Shown here piece by piece: positions 8,113-28,920 of a stretch of 40,900 nt of DNA; position 1 is the first letter of the stretch, and each line of letters starts with the position of its first letter. The position numbers and the translations under genes were made by a program. Under the pieces are notes generated by a model. It was given only the letters and a program-made list of their open reading frames with translations. It made no database searches and had not been told where the DNA came from. This DNA comes from Yokenella regensburgei ATCC 49455 (GTDB taxonomy: Bacteria; Pseudomonadota; Gammaproteobacteria; Enterobacterales; Enterobacteriaceae): assembly GCF_000735455.1 (NCBI RefSeq), contig NZ_JMPS01000022.1, forward strand, positions 1 through 40,900, in the 5' to 3' direction.

Positions 8113-8464
8113 GCGAAACGCTCTCTTCGGGTAGGACATAGCTCCATAGTCCATAGGACAGCCTGCCGTTGGTGCCAATCCGAAGCTGCTGCGCGATCAT
8201 GTCATCGTTGTTATCGCGGTCGAGCTGCCAGTGCCAGCTCAGGCCACCCATTTCAGAATCACCTTCACGGGGGATACTGGATGGCATGAGCTGCAGGTCG
8301 ACAAGCTGGTTGTCAGCAACCCACAGCGCCAGCTGTTGTTGCTGCATGCGTGCCGTGCTACTGATGGTAACGCCGAGGCTGTTTGCGAGCGTCAAGGCTG
8401 ACACCGCGAAAATAGCCAGCGCCAGTAACACTTCAAGCAGGGTAAACCCTTTCATTTGCGGCAT
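8099..8464 (-). CDS. gspI: T2SS minor pseudopilin GspI
   Basis: GspI starts pseudopilus assembly with GspJ and GspK. The 121-residue product begins MPQMKGFTLLEVLLALAIF, with cleavage after Gly6 and Glu at +5. The segment LALWVADNQL is a GspI signature (LALWIADNQL in E. coli), which separates it from GspH. An internal ATG at codon 4 is an alternative start. Its ATG lies only three bases after the gspG stop, exactly where gspH would normally be. Confidence 0.93.
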   Translation of the reverse strand: MPQMKGFTLLEVLLALAIFAVSALTLANSLGVTISSTARMQQQQLALWVADNQLVDLQLMPSSIPREGDSEMGGLSWHWQLDRDNNDDMIAQQLRIGTNGRLSYGLWSYVLPEESVSREKK

Positions 8465-8467
8465 GAC

Positions 8468-8905
8468 TTACTTCTTCTTATCCAGCTCCCAGTTATTGAT
8501 GTCGTCGGCGGTACCGGCTTCGCCATCCTCGCCGCAAGCAATCAGATCGTAGGTACCATGTTCGCCCGGGCTGACCAGGACATATTCATTCCCCCAGGGA
8601 TCGGCTGGAAGGCGCTTGATATAACCTTCGGGATTGTAATTCGTCGGGACCGGGCTGCTGGTTGGCGCCGTGACGAGCGCAGAAAGCCCCTGCTCGGTCG
8701 TGGGATAGCGATGGTTGTCCAGCTTGTACATATCCATGGCACCTTCGAGCGCCACAATGTCACTGATCGCTTTTTGCTTATCGGCTCGCGCTTTGTTGCC
8801 CATCAGATTAGGGACCACGAGGCTCGCGAGAACGCCGAGAATGACAATGACCACCATGAGTTCGAGCAGAGTGAAGCCACGCTGAAGATTTTTTGTCGTA
8901 TGCAT
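8468..8905 (-). CDS. gspG: T2SS major pseudopilin GspG
   Basis: GspG is the subunit of the periplasmic pseudopilus that drives substrates through the secretin. From the ATG at 8905 it has 145 residues, the same length as E. coli GspG. The leader MHTTKNLQRG is cut before Phe11, and Glu15 is the +5 residue. A calcium-site region near the C-terminus (GEDGEAGTADDINNW) is intact. Longer in-frame starts upstream would overlap gspF and spoil the leader. It lies 10 bases after gspF. Confidence 0.96.
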   Translation of the reverse strand: MHTTKNLQRGFTLLELMVVIVILGVLASLVVPNLMGNKARADKQKAISDIVALEGAMDMYKLDNHRYPTTEQGLSALVTAPTSSPVPTNYNPEGYIKRLPADPWGNEYVLVSPGEHGTYDLIACGEDGEAGTADDINNWELDKKK

Positions 8906-8915
8906 AATGTTTTCC

Positions 8916-10118
8916 TTAACTGACCAGTGAATTGAGCTGAAGAATGGGTTGCAGGACGGCAGCAACGATAAACAGCACGATGCCTGCCATGGTGATAATG
9001 AGAGCGGGTTCGAAGAGCGCCAGGGCCAGAGACATGCGGTGTTGTAGCAAGTTGTCCTGATTATCTGCCGCCCGGGTCATGAGTTCGCTCAGCTGCCCGC
9101 TTTTTTCGCCGGTAGCAATCATGTACAGCATGACCGGGGGCAATAAATCACAGTTTTCCAGCGCTGCATGAAAACTGCTGCCCTGGGTAACTTGCTCTGC
9201 GGCCAGGCTCAGGCGATGACGCACTTCGAGATTGCTGATCCCTTCAAGTGCAATATGCATAGCATCCAGTAGTGGAACGCCGCTGCATTGCAGGATGCTA
9301 AGCGTGCGCAGATAGCGGGCGCCGTTGATGGCGCGCAGCAGTTCCCGCGTCATTCGGCGTTGCAGCAACTGCCGGTGAAAACGATGGCGATTACCTGGGC
9401 GTTTAAGCCAGTATCTGAAAGCGATTGCGGACAGCATTGCGCATGCTAAAAACCAGGGGCCCCAGCTTTGCAAACCGTTGCTGATAGCGAGCAGAATACG
9501 CGTTGTGGTCGGAAGCTGTTGCTTCATATGAATAAATTGCTCAGTGACCTTAGGCACCACGGTGGTCAAGAGAATAATGACGACGCCAATGGCGACCGTG
9601 CTGAGCATGACCGGGTAAATCAACGCCTGAGTGAATTTGGCGCGTATTCGCTGACGGATCTCGTTGTAATCAGCCAGCTTTTCCAGCACCAGACCCAGCT
9701 GGCCTGATTTTTCTCCCGCTTTGACGAGCGTGCGGTAAACCGGGTCGAAAATCCGTGGCCAGGTCTGGAGTGCGTCAGCCAGCGAATAGCCTGAGATGAT
9801 TTTCTCGCGTATTTGCTCAAGAATGTGCCGCAACCCGGAGTGCTGAGTCTGACGGGCGATGACCATCAGGACTTCTTCGAGGGGCAATGCGGCAGCGATA
9901 AGCGTGGCAAGCTGCCGGGTCAGCAGGGCCAGATCGGCGCTACCGACAGAAGTTTGTCGGCGAAATGACAGGGCTTTGCGGCGTTTTTTCTCGACAATAT
10001 TCTGAGGAAATAACCCGCTTTTGCGCAGCTGTTCTCGAGCATGGCGCGCACTCTCGGCCTCGACGACACCGTGCTGGCGTTTGCCTGAACTATCCAGAGC
10101 CTGCCATTGAAAGTTCAT
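8916..10118 (-). CDS. gspF: T2SS inner-membrane platform protein GspF
   Basis: GspF is the polytopic centre of the assembly platform and couples GspE ATP hydrolysis to pseudopilus growth. The 400-residue product matches the family length of about 400. It has two cytoplasmic GspF domains and three membrane segments at about 168-189, 219-237 and 366-391. The repeated motifs AGEKSGQL (residues 134-141) and TGEKSGQL, one in each domain, show the internal duplication. It overlaps gspE by four bases. Confidence 0.96.
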   Translation of the reverse strand: MNFQWQALDSSGKRQHGVVEAESARHAREQLRKSGLFPQNIVEKKRRKALSFRRQTSVGSADLALLTRQLATLIAAALPLEEVLMVIARQTQHSGLRHILEQIREKIISGYSLADALQTWPRIFDPVYRTLVKAGEKSGQLGLVLEKLADYNEIRQRIRAKFTQALIYPVMLSTVAIGVVIILLTTVVPKVTEQFIHMKQQLPTTTRILLAISNGLQSWGPWFLACAMLSAIAFRYWLKRPGNRHRFHRQLLQRRMTRELLRAINGARYLRTLSILQCSGVPLLDAMHIALEGISNLEVRHRLSLAAEQVTQGSSFHAALENCDLLPPVMLYMIATGEKSGQLSELMTRAADNQDNLLQHRMSLALALFEPALIITMAGIVLFIVAAVLQPILQLNSLVS

Positions 10119-11605
10119 TGAGCACGCTCCTGTTCCCCATCATGTTGAGCGGTTACGCGAATCACTTCTTCCAGGGATGTATCACCGTTGACAACATGCT
10201 GTAAGCCATTCTGTAATAACGTCTTACTGTTTTGGCGAAACGCGAGGCTGATATCCTGTTCACTGGCATTGTCATGGATAGCTATCCGGAGCGGGTGGTC
10301 TATCAGCATTAGCTCGTGGATAGCCAACCGCCCCTGATAGCCGGATTGATGGCAGGCCTGGCAGCCTTGAGCTGTCCATAACGAATCAGGATATGGGCTG
10401 AAATCGCGGAAGATATTTGCCTCATGTGCCGCAAGCGGTGTCACTTGTCGGCAGTGCGGACAAAGACGGCGCACCAGGCGCTGTGCCAGCACGCCGATGA
10501 GCGATGAGGAAAGCAGAAAAGGTTCAATCCCCATATCTCTCAGACGGGTAATAGCGCCGGCAGCGCTATTGGTGTGCAATGTCGAGAGTACGAGATGGCC
10601 AGTCAGCGAGGCCTGGACCGCAATTTGTGCCGTTTCGTTATCACGGATTTCTCCCACCATCACCACATCGGGATCCTGACGTAGAATTGCCCGCAGGCCA
10701 CGGGCAAAGGACATATCAACGCGTGGGTTCACCTGCGTCTGGCCGATACCCTCCAGTTCATATTCAACAGGATCTTCCACGGTAAGGATATTGCGCCCGG
10801 GCGCGTTGAGTGCCGAAAGGATGGCATAGAGCGTGGTGCTCTTTCCTGAACCTGTCGGCCCGGTTACCAGAATAATGCCGTGTGGCTGATGGATGAGTTT
10901 CTCGAGCCGTCCGGAATCCTCTTCAGAGAGTCCTAACCTGTCTATCGATAGTGTCAGATTGCTTTTATCCAACAGTCGAAGCACCGCCCTTTCTCCATAC
11001 CTTGATGGCAGCGTCGAGACGCGAACGTCGATGTTGCGGCGCCCGAGCCTCAGCGTGATCCGTCCGTCCTGTGGCAGCCGTTTTTCCGCGATATCCAGTT
11101 TTGCCATGACCTTGATGCGAGAGAGCAGCAGGGGGGCAAGTTTGCGCCCGGGCTGCAGCACCTGGCGCAGTACGCCATCGGTACGAAAGCGAATGCTTAA
11201 TGTGGTTTCGAAGGTCTCAATATGAATATCAGATGCACCTTCCTTCACTGCTTCACTGAGAATGGCGTTAATCAGTCGGATAACTGGTGCGCTCTCATCA
11301 TCGGCCAATAAATCTGCGTTCTCCGGAATCTCCTCGGTAAGGGACATCAAATCAACATCGAGATCCATATCCTGGGCAATTTGCTGCGACTCTTCGCCTG
11401 CATGCTGAAAAACCTGTTCCAGATACTCCTCAAAAGCCGCTGCGGTGAGGGCTTCAAGTCGTGTCGCGCCCGGGGACACCCGAAGGGCTTCAAGTATTGA
11501 CGACAGAGGTGCATCTTCCCGCATGATGATGGCGTTCTCATGGAGGCAGATCCCCAATGTCTGGGACTGCGACCAGCTAATTGGTGGCATTACTGGGTTA
11601 TCCAT
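10115..11605 (-). CDS. gspE: T2SS ATPase GspE
   Basis: GspE is the hexameric cytoplasmic ATPase that powers pseudopilus assembly. The 496-residue product shows the Walker A motif GPTGSGKS at 249-256, the Walker B segment [12 protein letters not shown] at 311-322, an Asp box around 276-280, and the tetracysteine zinc module C382, C385, C415 and C418 typical of GspE. The N-terminal domain (1-90) binds GspL. It follows gspD by nine bases and overlaps gspF by four. All catalytic features are intact. Confidence 0.97.
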   Translation of the reverse strand: MDNPVMPPISWSQSQTLGICLHENAIIMREDAPLSSILEALRVSPGATRLEALTAAAFEEYLEQVFQHAGEESQQIAQDMDLDVDLMSLTEEIPENADLLADDESAPVIRLINAILSEAVKEGASDIHIETFETTLSIRFRTDGVLRQVLQPGRKLAPLLLSRIKVMAKLDIAEKRLPQDGRITLRLGRRNIDVRVSTLPSRYGERAVLRLLDKSNLTLSIDRLGLSEEDSGRLEKLIHQPHGIILVTGPTGSGKSTTLYAILSALNAPGRNILTVEDPVEYELEGIGQTQVNPRVDMSFARGLRAILRQDPDVVMVGEIRDNETAQIAVQASLTGHLVLSTLHTNSAAGAITRLRDMGIEPFLLSSSLIGVLAQRLVRRLCPHCRQVTPLAAHEANIFRDFSPYPDSLWTAQGCQACHQSGYQGRLAIHELMLIDHPLRIAIHDNASEQDISLAFRQNSKTLLQNGLQHVVNGDTSLEEVIRVTAQHDGEQERAQ

Positions 11606-11614
11606 ATCAGCTCC

Positions 11615-13624
11615 TTATCCTTTGAAGGGATTCCGTGGCGCCGTAGGGACTGAATCTGCAGGAACGGCTGGTGCTTTGAAGTCGAGCTCATCAAGCCGTG
11701 GTTCATCATCCTCACTGATAAGTCCGGGGGTCTTCTTATCCAGTCGCTGTTTCTGAAGATCGCGGAACGCAGAGTATTTTTCTGCAGACAATGAGCGATA
11801 GACATCGTCGTCCCGAATAATGGTCGGACGGATGAAGACCATCAGATTGCGCTTGGATTTGTCCGTTGAGGTGTAGCGAAACAGCTGGCCAAGGAAAGGA
11901 ATGTCACCCAGCAGTGGAACTTTGGAAACTTGTTCTTTGGTGGCGTCATCAATCAAACCTCCGAGCACCACGGTTTCGCCACTTTTCACCAGTACGGCGT
12001 TCTGGATCGTTCGGGTATTGAATGTTGGGCCAAGCGTTGAAGAGGTTCCGCTAGAGTTATCCACACTGGAAACTTCCTGCTCAATTTCCATCAGTACGGC
12101 ATCCCCTTCATTAACCTGCGGGGTAACCTTCAGTTTTGTACCGACCGTTTTACGCTCGACGGTATTAAAAACGTTATCGCCAGAGGTAGTTTGCGACCCG
12201 GACAGGACCGGAACATCCTGCCCGACGTTAAATGAGGCTTCTTTATTATCAAGCGTCACAATGCTCGGCGTGGAAAGGATGTCGTTTTTGCTGTCTGACG
12301 CGAGAGCAGAGAGTAAAACTCCCCAATTACCGTCGAAGAAGCCCGCGGCCAGACCGTTGAAATTACTCAGCGCATCATAGACCGGGTTATCTGAAGAGAT
12401 AGAGCCTGACTGTTTGTATTGTTGCGCACCCACTGCGGCATTGAACACAGGCAGGCTGGTGCCCTGAAACTGCTGCATGCCAACATTTTTGTTGATCCAC
12501 TGGACGCCAAGGTTCATTCCCCGGCCATCCTGAACTTCGACAATGATGGCCTCAACCAGAACCTGCGCCCGACGAATATCAAGGCGGGCAATGACCTGTT
12601 CAAGTTGATTCATTACGCTCTGCTCTGCGGTGATCACCAGAGAGTTAGTTTGCTCATCGGCGGTAATGGAGGTACCTGAAGTGTCTGGATTGGCGCTGCT
12701 ACTATTACTGTGGCTGGTGCTGGTATTGCTATTTGCAGCCTGCTGCTCACCTTCAATTTTTTCCGAGACCCCAGTAAGCACTTCAACCAGCTTTTTGGCT
12801 TTGGCATATTTGAGATAAAAAACACGGGTGTTGCCCTGGTTTTGTTGTTCTTTGTCCAGATTGGCAATCAGGGCCGCCATTCGTTGGCGTACATGGGCTG
12901 GACCGCTCAGAATTAGCGTATTGGTGCGTTTGTCCGCGATAACTTTAGGTATTAGCCATTGCGTTGGTTTATCGCGGGTTTCTACTTCTATTAGGTCGCT
13001 TAGTACCTCAGCAAGGTCGGTAGCTGATGCATAATGTAAGGGGATTAGCTGGCGCTGCTGTTCACCGAGGACGTCTACTTTGCGAACGACTTCCAGCAGG
13101 CGGTTAACCAGCGAGGCCTTACCGGTCAGCATTAATGCATTTGAGGCTTCATAATGTACGACGTTACCGACGGAACTACCCTCAATCATCTGGCGAAGAA
13201 GGGGGGCAAGCTCCCGGGCTGGAACATACTGTAGCGTGACTATGCGGGTAACGATTTCATCGCCTTTCCCGGGATGACTGTTGTCACCAGACAGGCCAGG
13301 GGCGTTTTTAATGGTCTGAGAGCTGACAACCTTCAGGAATCCATTATCCAGCGTCGTTACCGAATAGCCGTAGATATCCAGCACGCTCAGGAAAAATTGA
13401 TAATAGCCAGCTTCATCAAAATCATCGTAGCTACGTACAGAGATGGTCCCTTGAACGGAAGGATCGACCAGAATTGTTTTACCGATATTCTGGCTGACAT
13501 TATCGATAAATTCGCGTATGTCGGCGTCTTTAAAATTTGCCGAGTATCGTTCGGTGAATGCAACTGACGGCATGAGCAATGACGCGAAGGCCAGGCTGTA
13601 AAAAAATTTCCCTGGTGAGTGCAT
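11615..13624 (-). CDS. gspD: T2SS secretin GspD
   Basis: GspD forms the outer-membrane channel through which folded substrates leave. The 669-residue product starts with a Sec signal peptide (about 1-22) and has N0 to N3 domains followed by the secretin barrel domain with the conserved VPLLGDIPFLGQLF near its end. A low-complexity Ser/Asn/Thr stretch with little charge interrupts the N3 domain, a common variable loop in this family. The C-terminal tail after the barrel is charged and ends in FKG; a pilotin-binding S domain may lie here. It begins two bases after gspC. Confidence 0.97.
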   Translation of the reverse strand: MHSPGKFFYSLAFASLLMPSVAFTERYSANFKDADIREFIDNVSQNIGKTILVDPSVQGTISVRSYDDFDEAGYYQFFLSVLDIYGYSVTTLDNGFLKVVSSQTIKNAPGLSGDNSHPGKGDEIVTRIVTLQYVPARELAPLLRQMIEGSSVGNVVHYEASNALMLTGKASLVNRLLEVVRKVDVLGEQQRQLIPLHYASATDLAEVLSDLIEVETRDKPTQWLIPKVIADKRTNTLILSGPAHVRQRMAALIANLDKEQQNQGNTRVFYLKYAKAKKLVEVLTGVSEKIEGEQQAANSNTSTSHSNSSSANPDTSGTSITADEQTNSLVITAEQSVMNQLEQVIARLDIRRAQVLVEAIIVEVQDGRGMNLGVQWINKNVGMQQFQGTSLPVFNAAVGAQQYKQSGSISSDNPVYDALSNFNGLAAGFFDGNWGVLLSALASDSKNDILSTPSIVTLDNKEASFNVGQDVPVLSGSQTTSGDNVFNTVERKTVGTKLKVTPQVNEGDAVLMEIEQEVSSVDNSSGTSSTLGPTFNTRTIQNAVLVKSGETVVLGGLIDDATKEQVSKVPLLGDIPFLGQLFRYTSTDKSKRNLMVFIRPTIIRDDDVYRSLSAEKYSAFRDLQKQRLDKKTPGLISEDDEPRLDELDFKAPAVPADSVPTAPRNPFKG

Positions 13625-13626
13625 TT

Positions 13627-14430
13627 TTATTTAACATCCATATTAGTGATGAAATCCTGGGTGGTGATTTTTATCGGTTGTTGTTGTTTGTCGCGTAAAA
13701 TGGTGAACTTCGCAGTATTCAGCAGGCTAATATCTGCGAGTGCTGCGTCAATGTTTTCTCTGTCCTGCAAATTTCTGTCGTTCATTTTTATGGCTAAGTC
13801 ACCGGGTATCAACCCGGTTTTGCGGAATGCTGTGCCAGGAATGTTATTATTCAGACGTAATCCGACGATTTTTTTATCAGTGCTATAAATAACTGTTGCC
13901 TTGATATATTTATCCAGTGAATTTGTACTTCGGGGGCCCGCAGGTCTGCGCTGTGATGTTGTTTCTCTCTCTGTAAAGAGGGGTTCCAGTTCCAGCACCT
14001 GCTCGCGGGCACCTATTTTCAAAATGACTTTTTCTGGATGAATTTGGCTTATCAATGTATCTGGATGTTTTTCCAGAGGGGTATTGATAGCATAACTTTT
14101 TTGTCCCTCAGGACTTTTAATAATAGCTCGTGAATGTGAACTATGGCTGCTGTAAGTGATACCCGTGACTGTCAGGCTCGGTAGTGTACTTTCCTGTACG
14201 GCTGCTGGCGTTGGGGCATCAGCAGACGAAATAGTATTCATCGAAATGTAGTGTAACGGCAGATTAATATTATCAACAACAGTGTCTTTCGCAATGCGAT
14301 GACCATATGCCAGATACTGGGTTAGTTTAACGATAGAGTGCCCAGCCAGAAATACGCTAAATATGGCGATGGCAACATATAACGCTCTTACTCGATTTAA
14401 GCTTAAAATGACATTTATTTTATCTAACAC
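13627..14430 (-). CDS. gspC: T2SS inner-membrane protein GspC
   Basis: GspC connects the inner-membrane platform to the secretin and helps choose substrates. The 267-residue product has one membrane segment at about 16-35, a periplasmic homology-region domain with the typical TGITYSS element, and a C-terminal PDZ-like domain (GLRLNNNIPGTAFRKTGLIPGDLAIKMND). It is the first gene of the minus-strand gsp operon and diverges from gspA. Confidence 0.95.
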   Translation of the reverse strand: MLDKINVILSLNRVRALYVAIAIFSVFLAGHSIVKLTQYLAYGHRIAKDTVVDNINLPLHYISMNTISSADAPTPAAVQESTLPSLTVTGITYSSHSSHSRAIIKSPEGQKSYAINTPLEKHPDTLISQIHPEKVILKIGAREQVLELEPLFTERETTSQRRPAGPRSTNSLDKYIKATVIYSTDKKIVGLRLNNNIPGTAFRKTGLIPGDLAIKMNDRNLQDRENIDAALADISLLNTAKFTILRDKQQQPIKITTQDFITNMDVK

Positions 14431-14642
14431 TGCTTTGTAGTTCTTCTTAATTTATCTTCCGCAAATGTGGCTCATAATATTATCAGTCTTGTGATTGAGC
14501 AAGTCAGTCGATACTATATTGTCTTACTCAAGGCGATAAAATGGAATGATTGGCCTGTTTTATTCCTTATATGAATATAGACAGGGTGAAGGATTTTTAT
14601 TTTTTATGATTTATACACAAATAAGAGCGCGGAGAATTTAAT
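14431..14642. promoter_or_regulatory. Divergent gspC/gspA control region
   Basis: The 212 bases between two divergent starts must hold promoters for both operons. The region is AT-rich, with TATA-like hexamers on both strands, and I could not choose a convincing -35/-10 pair. A GCGGAG ribosome binding site at 14630-14635 precedes gspA. H-NS silencing of this promoter region is known in E. coli. Confidence 0.5.
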
Positions 14643-16013
14643 ATGTCTCCGTTCCAGGTTATTACGCATTATCTGTGCCAACAGCTCGCACCAGGAACTG
14701 CAGCCGTAGTGAGTGGGAGGCGTGGATGCGGAAAGACGCAAATCATGAAGCAAGTCGGCGCCAGTTTCGACGGTGCGGTGCTATATATTGTCGCGTTGCC
14801 AGATCAGGACCTGCTGGTGATTGATAGTCGTGGGAGCTGTGGTTTTTTCGCCGGCGAGCAGATCTCTGCAAGCCAAATCTGGACATGGTTTCTGACCAGA
14901 AAATCATCAGCCGATATTTCGTGGATGCTGGTTATCGACAATGCGCATCTTCTGAAGTCCCTCACGACAATAGTCGACACTTTTTATCAGTTGGCCGAAA
15001 CGGGTGAGAGTTCGCTCAGCCTGCTGCTGGTAGGACAGCCGTTTTCCCTGAGGAAAAGACGATTACGCGCAATGTGTCCAGTTTGGGTAGATGTGCCTGG
15101 AGGGATCGTTCCATCTGATGAAGCTGGAGCGTTGCAGCCTGCGCTGCAGCATATACTTGCCCGGTCCAGTAATCCTCTACGGCTGTTCACCGTCTTATGT
15201 CGTTCGATACAAGATATGGAATCCTCCGAGGAAGTTCGTAATGTGCTTTTTAGACTGGTTCCTTCGCGCTGGAAAGTGTGCGTACTTGGGATCGGATATG
15301 CCCTGCTAGCGGGTTCATTTGGTTGGATGATGACAACCGTTTTACCGCTTCATTTACCCGTGCCGTGGGCAGAAAAAAAGAGTGTGGTGATGGATCTCCC
15401 GTTAGCAAAAATAACAGACCGGCCCGCCGGTGAGCGCAGCGGCATGCAGGGGCTTATCTCTACGTGGGGTTATGACGTACCGCTTGAAATGGCGTGGTGC
15501 GATCGTATCGAAATTGCCAGTCTTCGCTGTGAAAGCGCGACCGGACAACTCACGGATATGGTCAATCAGGGGCTACCGTGGATGGCGCGCCTTAAGGTAG
15601 AAGATAAAGATCTGTGGGGGGTAGTGATGCGCGTCGGTGAAGATACGCTTGATGTCCTGGTAAATCAGCAGATTTGGTCCGTCAGACGCGCATGGTTTGA
15701 GCGTGTGTGGCAGGGGCAGTATACCGTGATTCGAAAAACCACACCGGAAGGGGATGACAGAGTGACGGCGAAAAGCGGCAGTGAGCAAATTGTCTGGTTG
15801 GATAATGCGCTGAGTCGAGCGCTGAATGTACCCACAACGCAGGCGACAAATTGGAAACCGATGCTCACCGAGAAGGTGAAGCTTTTTCAAAACCAGCAAA
15901 AGATCCCTGCAGATGGTGCAGCGGGTAAAATGACCTTGATACGACTCTTTCAAGCCCTGGGCGAGAGTCCACGTCTACAGGTGGGTGAAGACCTGAAAAG
16001 GAAAAACCCATGA
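14643..16013 (+). CDS. gspA: T2SS accessory ATPase GspA (ExeA-like)
   Basis: GspA with GspB helps insert the secretin through the peptidoglycan. The 456-residue product has an AAA-type ATPase domain with Walker A GRRGCGKT at 25-32 and Walker B WMLVIDNAH at 94-102, one membrane segment at about 212-234, a periplasmic domain of the C39-peptidase-like type seen in ExeA, and a C-terminal peptidoglycan-binding fold from about residue 408 (VKLFQNQQKIPADGAAGKMTLIRLF). It matches E. coli GspA (489 residues) in layout but has diverged. Its stop overlaps the gspB start by four bases (ATGA). Confidence 0.95.
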   Translation: MSPFQVITHYLCQQLAPGTAAVVSGRRGCGKTQIMKQVGASFDGAVLYIVALPDQDLLVIDSRGSCGFFAGEQISASQIWTWFLTRKSSADISWMLVIDNAHLLKSLTTIVDTFYQLAETGESSLSLLLVGQPFSLRKRRLRAMCPVWVDVPGGIVPSDEAGALQPALQHILARSSNPLRLFTVLCRSIQDMESSEEVRNVLFRLVPSRWKVCVLGIGYALLAGSFGWMMTTVLPLHLPVPWAEKKSVVMDLPLAKITDRPAGERSGMQGLISTWGYDVPLEMAWCDRIEIASLRCESATGQLTDMVNQGLPWMARLKVEDKDLWGVVMRVGEDTLDVLVNQQIWSVRRAWFERVWQGQYTVIRKTTPEGDDRVTAKSGSEQIVWLDNALSRALNVPTTQATNWKPMLTEKVKLFQNQQKIPADGAAGKMTLIRLFQALGESPRLQVGEDLKRKNP

Positions 16014-16444
16014 TAGGATTTTATCTTTCCTTTTCAGCACACTGTTCAACTCGTACTGCAGAGCTATTGCAACCGGCCAACAGAGGGAGATGTATTCTTA
16101 GCTTCTGTTTTTGGGGATTGTGGCTCGTCTTCTTCTATATAGCAGGAAACTTTGCCTGCCTTTACTGGCAGCAGCGTCTTGAATCGAACAGTACGATAGG
16201 GACCAGTACGCTGCCGCCTCCTGACTATGTGCGGTCAGAGCAAACGTATGTTTTTCGGAAGAACCCACTACCTGAACAAGCCCCCTCAGTCACTGAAGAG
16301 AACACTTCGGATGACGTTGAAGAACAGCAACTGGAAATCCCCGCAACAGAGTATCGCGATGATGATCAGGAAGGGAAGGGTGACGTCCCTGATACCCGTT
16401 TACGCCAGCGTGTACGTGATGCGCTGCAGGATGTGACACGATGA
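16010..16444 (+). CDS. gspB: T2SS accessory protein GspB
   Basis: GspB partners GspA in secretin assembly. The 144-residue product has one membrane segment at about 28-50, followed by a proline- and acid-rich periplasmic linker. It ends in DTRLRQRVRDALQDV, with no room for a sizeable folded secretin-contacting domain, as in the short E. coli GspB (139 residues). The four-base overlap with gspA shows coupling. No terminator is seen between its stop and the S10 promoter. Confidence 0.88.
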   Translation: MIGFYLSFSAHCSTRTAELLQPANRGRCILSFCFWGLWLVFFYIAGNFACLYWQQRLESNSTIGTSTLPPPDYVRSEQTYVFRKNPLPEQAPSVTEENTSDDVEEQQLEIPATEYRDDDQEGKGDVPDTRLRQRVRDALQDVTR

Positions 16445-16477
16445 AGCAGATTGTGCCCATTTTTCGCGCGCTGTGAC

Positions 16478-16505
16478 TTGCATCTGGGCTTTAAATTCGT
16501 ATAAT
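16478..16505 (+). promoter_or_regulatory. S10 operon promoter
   Basis: TTGCAT at 16478-16483 and TATAAT at 16500-16505 are separated by 16 bases, with a GC-rich stretch after the -10 as expected for a stringently controlled promoter. A start about seven bases downstream gives a leader of about 170 nt, the length known for E. coli. Confidence 0.9.
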
Positions 16506-16511
16506 ACGCGG

Positions 16512-16990
<479 letters not shown>

Positions 16991-17010
16991 TCAGGTCATC
17001 GAGCGATTGA

Positions 17011-19406
<2,396 letters not shown>

Positions 19407-19419
19407 TTTTAGAGGATAA

Positions 19420-19701
<282 letters not shown>

Positions 19702-19706
19702 GGTAG

Positions 19707-21631
<1,925 letters not shown>

Positions 21632-21656
21632 TACAGTACGCGTTCTCAATACGGAT

Positions 21657-21687
21657 AAACGGCTCAGAGATGAGCCGTTTATTTTTT
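21657..21687 (+). terminator. Terminator at the end of the S10 operon
   Basis: A ten-base stem (21657-21666 with 21671-21680) with a GAGA loop is followed by ATTTTTT. It is a good intrinsic terminator directly upstream of the spc promoter. Confidence 0.88.
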
Positions 21688-21688
21688 C

Positions 21689-21717
21689 TACCCATATGCT
21701 GAGAGCGGTGTTATAAT
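21689..21717 (+). promoter_or_regulatory. spc operon promoter
   Basis: TATAAT at 21712-21717 is followed by the GC-rich GCCGCGCCC typical of stringent promoters. The -35 position 17 bases upstream is a poor hexamer (TACCCA). The sequence matches the E. coli spc promoter as I recall it. The rplN leader of about 75 bases follows. Confidence 0.8.
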
Positions 21718-21786
21718 GCCGCGCCCTCGATATGGGGCTTTTTAACGACTCTGTAGTTTTAGAGTCTCAGTAGTAGTTGACATTAG

Positions 21787-23049
<1,263 letters not shown>

Positions 23050-23063
23050 GGTAGGGTTACTGA

Positions 23064-23369
<306 letters not shown>

Positions 23370-23396
23370 TTGTCACCAATTGAATCACGGGAGTAA

Positions 23397-24704
<1,308 letters not shown>

Positions 24705-24709
24705 GGTAG

Positions 24710-25843
<1,134 letters not shown>

Positions 25844-25850
25844 GTAGCAG

Positions 25851-27330
<1,480 letters not shown>

Positions 27331-27349
27331 TTTATTTCGCATATTTTTC

Positions 27350-27378
27350 TTGCAAAGTTGGGTTGAGCTGGCTAGATT
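27350..27378 (+). promoter_or_regulatory. alpha operon promoter
   Basis: TTGCAA at 27350-27355 and TAGATT at 27373-27378 are 17 bases apart, in sequence that matches the E. coli alpha promoter. The -10 element lies inside an eight-base inverted repeat (27367-27374 with 27378-27385), which readthrough transcripts from spc would fold into a hairpin. Confidence 0.8.
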
Positions 27379-27385
27379 AGCCAGC

Positions 27386-27477
27386 CAATCTTTTGTATGT
27401 CTGTACGTTTCCATTTGAGTATCCTGAAAACGGGCTTTTCAGCATGGTGCGTACAATTCAAATAGTAGGAGTGCATA
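27386..27477 (+). promoter_or_regulatory. alpha operon leader, S4 repressor pseudoknot
   Basis: The leader includes CTGAAAA-CGGGC-TTTTCAG at 27423-27441, a strong hairpin, followed by segments that can pair back over the GTG start. In E. coli this folds into a nested pseudoknot that S4 stabilises to trap the ribosome and repress the operon. The core bases are the same here. Confidence 0.85.
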
Positions 27478-27834
27478 GTGGCCCGTATAGCAGGCATTAA
27501 CATTCCTGATCACAAACATACCGTAATCGCATTAACTGCTATTTTCGGTATCGGCAAGACCCGTTCCAAGGCTATCTGTGCCTCTACGGGGATCGCTGAA
27601 AATGTTAAGATCAGTGAGCTGTCTGAAGAACAAATCGAGCAGCTGCGTGAAGCAGTTGGCGGATTTGTCGTTGAAGGTGATCTGCGTCGTGAAATCACCC
27701 TGAGCATCAAGCGTCTGATGGACCTTGGTTGCTACCGTGGTTTGCGTCATCGTCGTGGTCTTCCGGTTCGCGGTCAGCGCACCAAGACCAACGCACGTAC
27801 CCGTAAGGGTCCGCGCAAACCGATCAAGAAATAA
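27478..27834 (+). CDS. rpsM: 30S ribosomal protein S13
   Basis: The 118-residue product ([20 protein letters not shown]) is full-length S13, which forms the intersubunit bridges B1a/B1b and whose basic tail ([11 protein letters not shown]) reaches the P-site tRNA. The start codon is GTG behind AGGAG at 27466-27470; weak GTG initiation is part of the S4-controlled switch. It is the first gene of the alpha operon. Confidence 0.98.
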   Translation: MARIAGINIPDHKHTVIALTAIFGIGKTRSKAICASTGIAENVKISELSEEQIEQLREAVGGFVVEGDLRREITLSIKRLMDLGCYRGLRHRRGLPVRGQRTKTNARTRKGPRKPIKK

Positions 27835-27847
27835 TCGGGGTGATTGA

Positions 27848-28240
<393 letters not shown>

Positions 28241-28256
28241 CGCGGTCGTTTTCTAG

Positions 28257-28895
<639 letters not shown>

Positions 28896-28920
28896 GGCTT
28901 AGCACCAAAGAGAGGACACA

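Noticed and set aside
8099-8464. Reading the gene after gspG as gspH
   Set aside because: Length and the LALWVADNQL motif match GspI, and gspJ and gspK follow in the normal order.
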